Of a DNA stretch of 6,195 bases, positions 6,023-6,195 are shown piece by piece. The translations under genes were made by a program, and so were the position numbers. The stretch lies in the NCBI GenBank assembly GCA_031278255.1, contig JAITKU010000236.1, positions 1 to 6,195 on the forward strand, read 5' to 3'. This stretch comes from Eubacteriales Family XIII. Incertae Sedis bacterium (lineage in GTDB: Bacteria > Bacillota > Clostridia > Peptostreptococcales > Anaerovoracaceae). Below the pieces are notes generated by a model. The model was not told the DNA's origin. It saw only the letters and a program-made list of their open reading frames with translations, and did no database searches. Positions within the stretch are counted from its first letter, which is position 1. The number at the start of each line of letters is the position of its first letter.

Positions 6023-6076
6023 AAAAAAGGTTACTGATCCCATGGCGGCGCGAAGCGCCGCCATGGGATCAGTAAC
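6023..6076 (-). terminator. Perfect 22-bp inverted repeat; terminator-like on the minus strand
   Basis: The arms at 6030-6051 and 6055-6076 are perfectly complementary over 22 bases with a three-base GAA loop; the tip reads GCGCGAAGCGC. On the minus strand the stem is followed after two bases by T6 (the plus-strand A-run at 6023-6028), which is the layout of an intrinsic terminator for transcription coming from the right. On the plus strand only AAATAG follows, so it is not a good terminator for the kinase operon. Perfect pairing over 22 bp is more than a terminator needs. A REP- or MITE-like element is the main alternative. Confidence 0.5.
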
Positions 6077-6082
6077 AAATAG

Positions 6083-6111
6083 TTGTCTAAATGGATAGAA
6101 TTTCATCTAAA
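6083..6111 (+). promoter_or_regulatory. Candidate promoter for the gene entering at the right edge
   Basis: TTGTCT (6083-6088) and TCTAAA (6106-6111) are 17 bases apart, each matching the -35 and -10 consensus at four of six positions. TCTAAA also occurs at 6086-6091, 20 bases before, as a direct repeat. The region is AT-rich and lies about 75 bases before the putative ATG at 6187. The match is moderate. Confidence 0.3.
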
Positions 6112-6137
6112 CAGAGTAGATAAGCGGCGCCCTCATG

Positions 6138-6161
6138 TGTTAATATGAGTACATGCTAACA
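6138..6161 (+). promoter_or_regulatory. Imperfect dyad resembling an operator
   Basis: The half-sites TGTTA-n2-ATG and CAT-n2-TAACA are arranged symmetrically around a four-base centre, so eight of twelve positions in each half are complementary. The dyad lies between the candidate promoter and the ribosome binding site at 6169-6174, where a bound regulator could block transcription. The binding protein is unknown. Confidence 0.35.
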
Positions 6162-6186
6162 AAGAGAACGGAGGCGGCGGAGAACC

Positions 6187-6195
6187 ATGAGGGTT
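6187..6195 (+). CDS. Start of an unidentified gene, cut by the window edge
   Basis: An ATG at 6187 begins M-R-V before the window ends. CGGAGG at 6169-6174 lies 12 bases upstream, rather far, and a second GGAG at 6179-6182 lies four bases upstream; either might serve. A promoter-like pair and a dyad precede it. Nothing can be said about the product from three codons. Confidence 0.4.

Larger units (their letters stand above)
5901..6186. other. Gap between kinase and next gene, with hairpins and promoter-like sites
   Basis: These 286 bases hold no convincing gene on either strand; a minus-strand frame crossing 5729-6106 is antisense to the kinase and shows no family motif. The gap contains a 6-bp hairpin (5976-5994), a perfect 22-bp inverted repeat (6030-6076), a promoter candidate (6083-6111) and an imperfect dyad (6138-6161). 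No classical plus-strand terminator (GC stem followed by T-run) is visible after the kinase. Confidence 0.6.

Overview
The window looks like chromosome from a GC-rich Firmicutes/Clostridia-type bacterium, probably an uncultured one. This is inferred from three things. There is a strong AGGAGG-type ribosome binding site before the aldolase. The proteins resemble Clostridia-type versions: a short signal peptidase I, an NRLDRNTTGL-type RluA family enzyme, a class II aldolase of about 310 residues, and an OmpR/kinase pair. The GC-rich genes are separated by AT-rich promoter gaps. I see no phage, transposase, CRISPR, rRNA or tRNA genes. No known 'exciting system' is encoded here; the unusual material lies in the non-coding edges and in one broken reading frame.

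Left edge (1-226): non-coding sequence downstream of smpB, holding two near-identical 54-bp direct repeats 124 bp apart and several GC hairpins. Left block (227-2273, minus strand): an operon transcribed right to left, RluA-family pseudouridine synthase, then signal peptidase I (lepB), then smpB. It covers rRNA modification, secretion and ribosome rescue. Centre (2274-2546): a divergent promoter gap with a perfect minus-strand TATAAT for the left operon and an extended -10 candidate for the right operon.

Right block (2547-5900, plus strand): four genes in the same direction. The first is a membrane-anchored protein with an acidic Ala/Asp linker and a C-terminal MltG/YceG LysM-like domain but no catalytic domain. 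The second is class II fructose-bisphosphate aldolase (fba), interrupted by a -1 frameshift at about 3381-3384. Ten bases later an OmpR-family response regulator begins, and its stop overlaps the start of a sensor histidine kinase (ATGA). The short gap between fba and the regulator suggests co-transcription, an unusual pairing of glycolysis and signalling genes.

Right edge (5901-6195): a 286-bp gap with a perfect 22-bp inverted repeat closed by a GAA loop, a candidate promoter, an imperfect dyad resembling an operator, and a ribosome binding site leading into a gene of which only the first three codons are inside the window.
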